Assembly (NCBI GenBank): GCA_012961755.1
Contig: DTYS01000136.1
Location: forward strand, 1 to 14,783
Direction of reading: 5' to 3'
DNA: 14,783 bases
Origin: Candidatus Latescibacterota bacterium
Lineage (GTDB): Bacteria; Latescibacterota; 4484-107; B68-G9
Shown: in pieces, positions 13,021 to 14,783 of the stretch
Numbering within the stretch: position 1 is the first letter of the stretch
How the letters are laid out: each line of letters opens with the position of its first letter
The notes under the pieces: generated by a model
Databases searched by the model: none
What the model saw: only the letters and a program-made list of their open reading frames with translations
What the model was told of the DNA's origin: nothing
Translations under genes and position numbers: made by a program

Positions 13021-13794
13021 ATGCAGTGGGAGAGGATGACAGCATCGGAACTTGCGGAGCTACGTAGGGAGGGAGTAGCCCTGCTCCCCATTGGGAGCTT
13101 GGAGAAACACGGGGAGCACCTCCCCCTCGGCACCGACGGCCTCATCGCACATAAGGTCGCCCTTCTTGCCGCAGAGAGGGAACCCGCTGTGGTCCTGCCT
13201 CCACTCTTCTTCACTTACACTAAGGAGATGAAGAACCTACCTGGAGCGATCTCCCTCGAGGCCGACCTTCTGCTGCGACTTTTGGAGGCCATCTGCGACG
13301 AGGTGGCCAGGAACGGCTTCAGGAAGATCGTACTGGTCAACTGTCACGGGGGGAACTCCGCCCTACTTAAGGTCTTCCTCCAGGAGCTCTGCGACAAGGG
13401 AAAGGACTACGCAGTGTACCTCCCCCCCATCTTTTTGGCCCCCGAGGCTGTAGAACGGGTTAAGGAGACGAAGGAGATCGGCCACGCCTGCGAGGTGGAG
13501 ACGAGCTTCGCACTGTACCTCTATCCTGAGCTCGTACGGATGGAGCGTGTCCCGAAGGAGTTCTACTCCTCCCGAAAGGACTACGACCTCTCCCCCGCGT
13601 CCACCTCGGTGGACTGGTACGCCTCGTACCCGGACGGATACGTGGGAGACGCCAAGAAGGCCTCCCCCGAGAAGGGGAAGGTCACGGTGGAGGCGCACGT
13701 TGAGAAGTTGGCCGAACTCATACGGAAGGTGAAGCGGGATGATAAGGTGCCCGGGAAGCTGAGGGAGTTCCATAGGAAGTCGTTGAATCCGTAA
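13021..13794 (+). CDS. Creatininase-family metal-dependent amidohydrolase
   Basis: A 257-residue member of the creatininase/creatinine amidohydrolase fold. Family enzymes open cyclic or linear amides using two divalent metals, and the group includes enzymes outside creatinine metabolism such as formamide hydrolases and mycofactocin-system peptidases. The signature is clear: VALLPIGSLEKHGEHLPLGT (19-38) with E28, H30 and D39, VNCHGGN (106-112) with H109, and HACEVETS (155-162), equivalent to the conserved HAGExETS that supplies an acidic ligand. The Y-rich C-terminal part (DWYASYPDGYVGDAKKASPE) is family-typical, with the GxxGDAxxAS motif. Creatinine itself is unlikely as substrate in this sugar-gene context. 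Hydrolysis of an amide on a modified amino sugar is a reasonable inference. The isomerase gene is upstream across a decayed 380-bp gap. Confidence 0.9.
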   Translation: MQWERMTASELAELRREGVALLPIGSLEKHGEHLPLGTDGLIAHKVALLAAEREPAVVLPPLFFTYTKEMKNLPGAISLEADLLLRLLEAICDEVARNGFRKIVLVNCHGGNSALLKVFLQELCDKGKDYAVYLPPIFLAPEAVERVKETKEIGHACEVETSFALYLYPELVRMERVPKEFYSSRKDYDLSPASTSVDWYASYPDGYVGDAKKASPEKGKVTVEAHVEKLAELIRKVKRDDKVPGKLREFHRKSLNP

Positions 13795-13798
13795 CCTC

Positions 13799-13951
13799 TC
13801 TACGAGCCCGAAGGCAGGAAAGATCATAGACGGCGTGCTCTGTCCGGGTTTCATAGGCCCGCACTGCCACTCCGAGGTAGCATTATGGTGGGGGTGTCAC
13901 CGAATCCCGGTGGAAAACGTTATGATCCTTCTGGAGTACGTGGATAAGTAG
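13799..13951 (+). pseudogene. Amidohydrolase fragment containing the N-terminal metal motif
   Basis: Between the creatininase and acetyltransferase genes a frame reads KIIDGVLCPGFIGPHCHSEV (from 13820), then LEYVDK and TAG 13949-13951. The PGFI-x-PHCHSE core is the metal-binding strand of the amidohydrolase superfamily (dihydroorotase, D-aminoacylase and relatives), normally PGFIDxHxH. Here the Asp is Gly. Only about 45 residues of the frame exist, without start codon or the rest of the barrel. The last residues (PVENVMILLEYVDK) may be the end of a different or the same gene, joined by deletion. The stop overlaps the ribosome binding site of the next gene, as an intact operon gene would. Confidence 0.45.
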
Positions 13952-13955
13952 GAGG
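13950..13955 (+). promoter_or_regulatory. Ribosome binding site of the acetyltransferase gene
   Basis: AGGAGG with a 4-nt spacer before ATG 13960, overlapping the stop codon of the amidohydrolase remnant. Confidence 0.5.
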
Positions 13956-13959
13956 CGAA

Positions 13960-14430
13960 ATGGTCACCGTAAGGACCGCAAGGCCGGACGACCTCCCCAG
14001 GATATACGAGATAACCTACAGGGCCTGGGATGGATACACGCTCCACCAGATGCTCGAGGAGAGGCACGGCGTGATAGGGGGGAAGGGTTGGAGGGAAAGG
14101 AAGGTGGAAGAGGTGAGGAGGTTCTGCGAGAGCAACCCGGAGGGGGTCCTCGTGGCAGAGGAGGACGGCGTCGTGGTGGGGTACGCCACTTTCAGGATGG
14201 ACGAAGACGGGGTGGGCCACGTACTTAACAACGCCGTGGACCCTGACTACAGGGGGAGGGGGATAGGCACGGCCCTAGTCCGCTCCGTGGTGGAACGCCT
14301 GAAGGTCGAGGGCGCGAGGATACTGAGGGTCACGACCTTAGAGGACAACATCCCCGCAAAGCGCGTCTACGAGAAGCTCGGGTTCGTGGAGGTAGCGAGG
14401 TCGGTCCACTACACGATGGAGGTGGGATGA
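13960..14430 (+). CDS. GNAT-family N-acetyltransferase
   Basis: A 156-residue single-domain GNAT that moves an acetyl group from acetyl-CoA to an amine. VRTARPDDLPRIYEITYRAW (4-23) is the usual first strand and helix. LVAEEDGVVVGYATFRM (64-80) gives the central strands. NNAVDPDYRGRGIGTALVRS (90-109) holds motif A with the R-G-R-G-I-G pyrophosphate loop. VTTLEDNIPAKRVYEKLGFVEV (124-145) is motif B with the N-x-x-A-x-x-x-Y-E-K-L-G-F signature. The substrate cannot be inferred from such a protein alone. Its place after sugar aminotransferase, deacetylase and amidohydrolase genes makes an amino sugar or small amine possible, but self-contained detoxifying or protein-acetylating roles are equally common. 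Confidence 0.9.
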   Translation: MVTVRTARPDDLPRIYEITYRAWDGYTLHQMLEERHGVIGGKGWRERKVEEVRRFCESNPEGVLVAEEDGVVVGYATFRMDEDGVGHVLNNAVDPDYRGRGIGTALVRSVVERLKVEGARILRVTTLEDNIPAKRVYEKLGFVEVARSVHYTMEVG

Positions 14431-14596
14431 GATGCCCGCTTCGTTCGGACCCTCCCACCTGTTCGTCAGCCTCTCCGGGCCCGAGCCCCCGAGGAGGTAC
14501 TCAGGGACCACTCCGTGGCGTACGTCAGAGGGCGATATGTTTCGCATACGGGAAACTTTGTGTGGTGCCGCTCCAGAGGTTGTAGGGAGGGACCGG
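14431..14596 (+). other. Spacer with an open frame fused in phase to the sulfatase
   Basis: ATG 14432 follows GGAGG (14419-14423) with normal spacing and begins MPASFGPSHLFVSLSGPEPP. The frame stays open for 55 codons and joins the sulfatase frame at ATG 14597. The added residues do not look like a signal peptide or sulfatase sequence, and the sulfatase has its own ribosome binding site, so this is more likely the start of an eroded gene than an N-terminal extension. No terminator or promoter is evident. Confidence 0.3.
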
Positions 14597-14783
14597 ATGG
14601 AACCGCCTAACATCCTCATCATCATGCCGGACCAACTCAGGGCGGATGCGTTGGGATGTTCCGGGGACCCGGTCGTCCGAACACCTAACATAGACAGGCT
14701 GGCCGGGGAGGGGGGGCGTTTCACGAGGGCGTATACAGTAAGCCCGATATGTATGTCGGCCAGGGCTTCCTTCGTGAGCGGCC
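14597..14783 (+). CDS. Sulfatase N-terminus, cut by the window end
   Basis: The first 62 residues of a type I sulfatase. NILIIMPDQLRADALGCSGD carries the first metal-binding Asp (D12). VVRTPNIDRLAGEGGRFTRA is the standard next strand-helix. SPICMSARASFVSG holds the catalytic signature, with C52 as the expected formylglycine precursor and R56. The usual core is C-x-[P/A]-x-R, and here the third position is Ser (C-M-S-A-R), a mild variant. Activation would need a cysteine-type maturase: FGE, or anSME in an anaerobe. There is no signal peptide in the visible part, so a cytoplasmic sulfatase is possible. GGGAGG (14585-14590) with a 6-nt spacer supports ATG 14597, although the frame is open back to 14432. 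The gene would remove sulfate from a sugar or aryl ester. Confidence 0.88.
   Translation, partial: MEPPNILIIMPDQLRADALGCSGDPVVRTPNIDRLAGEGGRFTRAYTVSPICMSARASFVSG

Noticed and set aside
12447..13214. Minus-strand ORF of 255 codons across the gap before the creatininase gene
   Set aside because: Both ends are antisense to strong genes, the translation is low-complexity Ser/Pro/Arg, and it has no ribosome binding site or recognisable motif.
14432..14596. N-terminal 55-residue extension of the sulfatase from ATG 14432
   Set aside because: The extra residues resemble neither a signal peptide nor sulfatase sequence, and ATG 14597 has its own well-spaced GGGAGG.

Overview
The window looks like a piece of a GC-rich, probably thermophilic bacterial genome. 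Arginine is written mostly AGG and isoleucine mostly ATA, genes are packed with strong GGAGG-type ribosome binding sites, and an hflK-hflC pair argues for Bacteria rather than Archaea. I cannot place the phylum. Every confident gene is on the + strand. The exception is the first ~157 bases, which are AT-rich, read as a low-GC bacterial gene fragment on the - strand, and are fused to the interior of a sugar oxidoreductase gene. This is most likely an assembly chimera.

Left block (174-5741): a 5'-truncated Gfo/Idh/MocA oxidoreductase, a strong GC hairpin, then a tightly coupled run: an alkaline-phosphatase/sulfatase-superfamily hydrolase, hflK, hflC, a secreted membrane-anchored HExxH metallopeptidase, and an oligogalacturonate-lyase (PL22) protein. 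Neighbours abut within 1 bp or overlap (4, 74 and 16 bp), so they are probably co-transcribed. The peptidase, with its catalytic domain on the same side of the membrane as the HflKC dome, is the most interesting partner.

Right block (5773-14783): a likely leaderless promoter drives a ROK-family regulator. It is followed by glutamate dehydrogenase, a DegT-type PLP sugar aminotransferase, a large polysaccharide-deacetylase-like protein, a decayed second deacetylase gene, a xylose-isomerase-like TIM barrel, a creatininase-family amidohydrolase, a GNAT acetyltransferase, and the start of a sulfatase cut by the window end. The gene set suggests handling of an amino-, N-acyl- and/or sulfate-modified sugar, with glutamate dehydrogenase linked to the aminotransferase through glutamate/2-oxoglutarate. 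This pathway is inference from context.

The spaces between genes in the right block are not empty. They hold broken pieces: a deacetylase in three frames, the end of a membrane protein, a truncated leader ORF, and an amidohydrolase metal-site fragment. Intact genes with good ribosome binding sites alternate with decayed or internally deleted ones. This is either real operon erosion or a consensus/assembly artefact, and the chimeric left end makes the second possibility serious.
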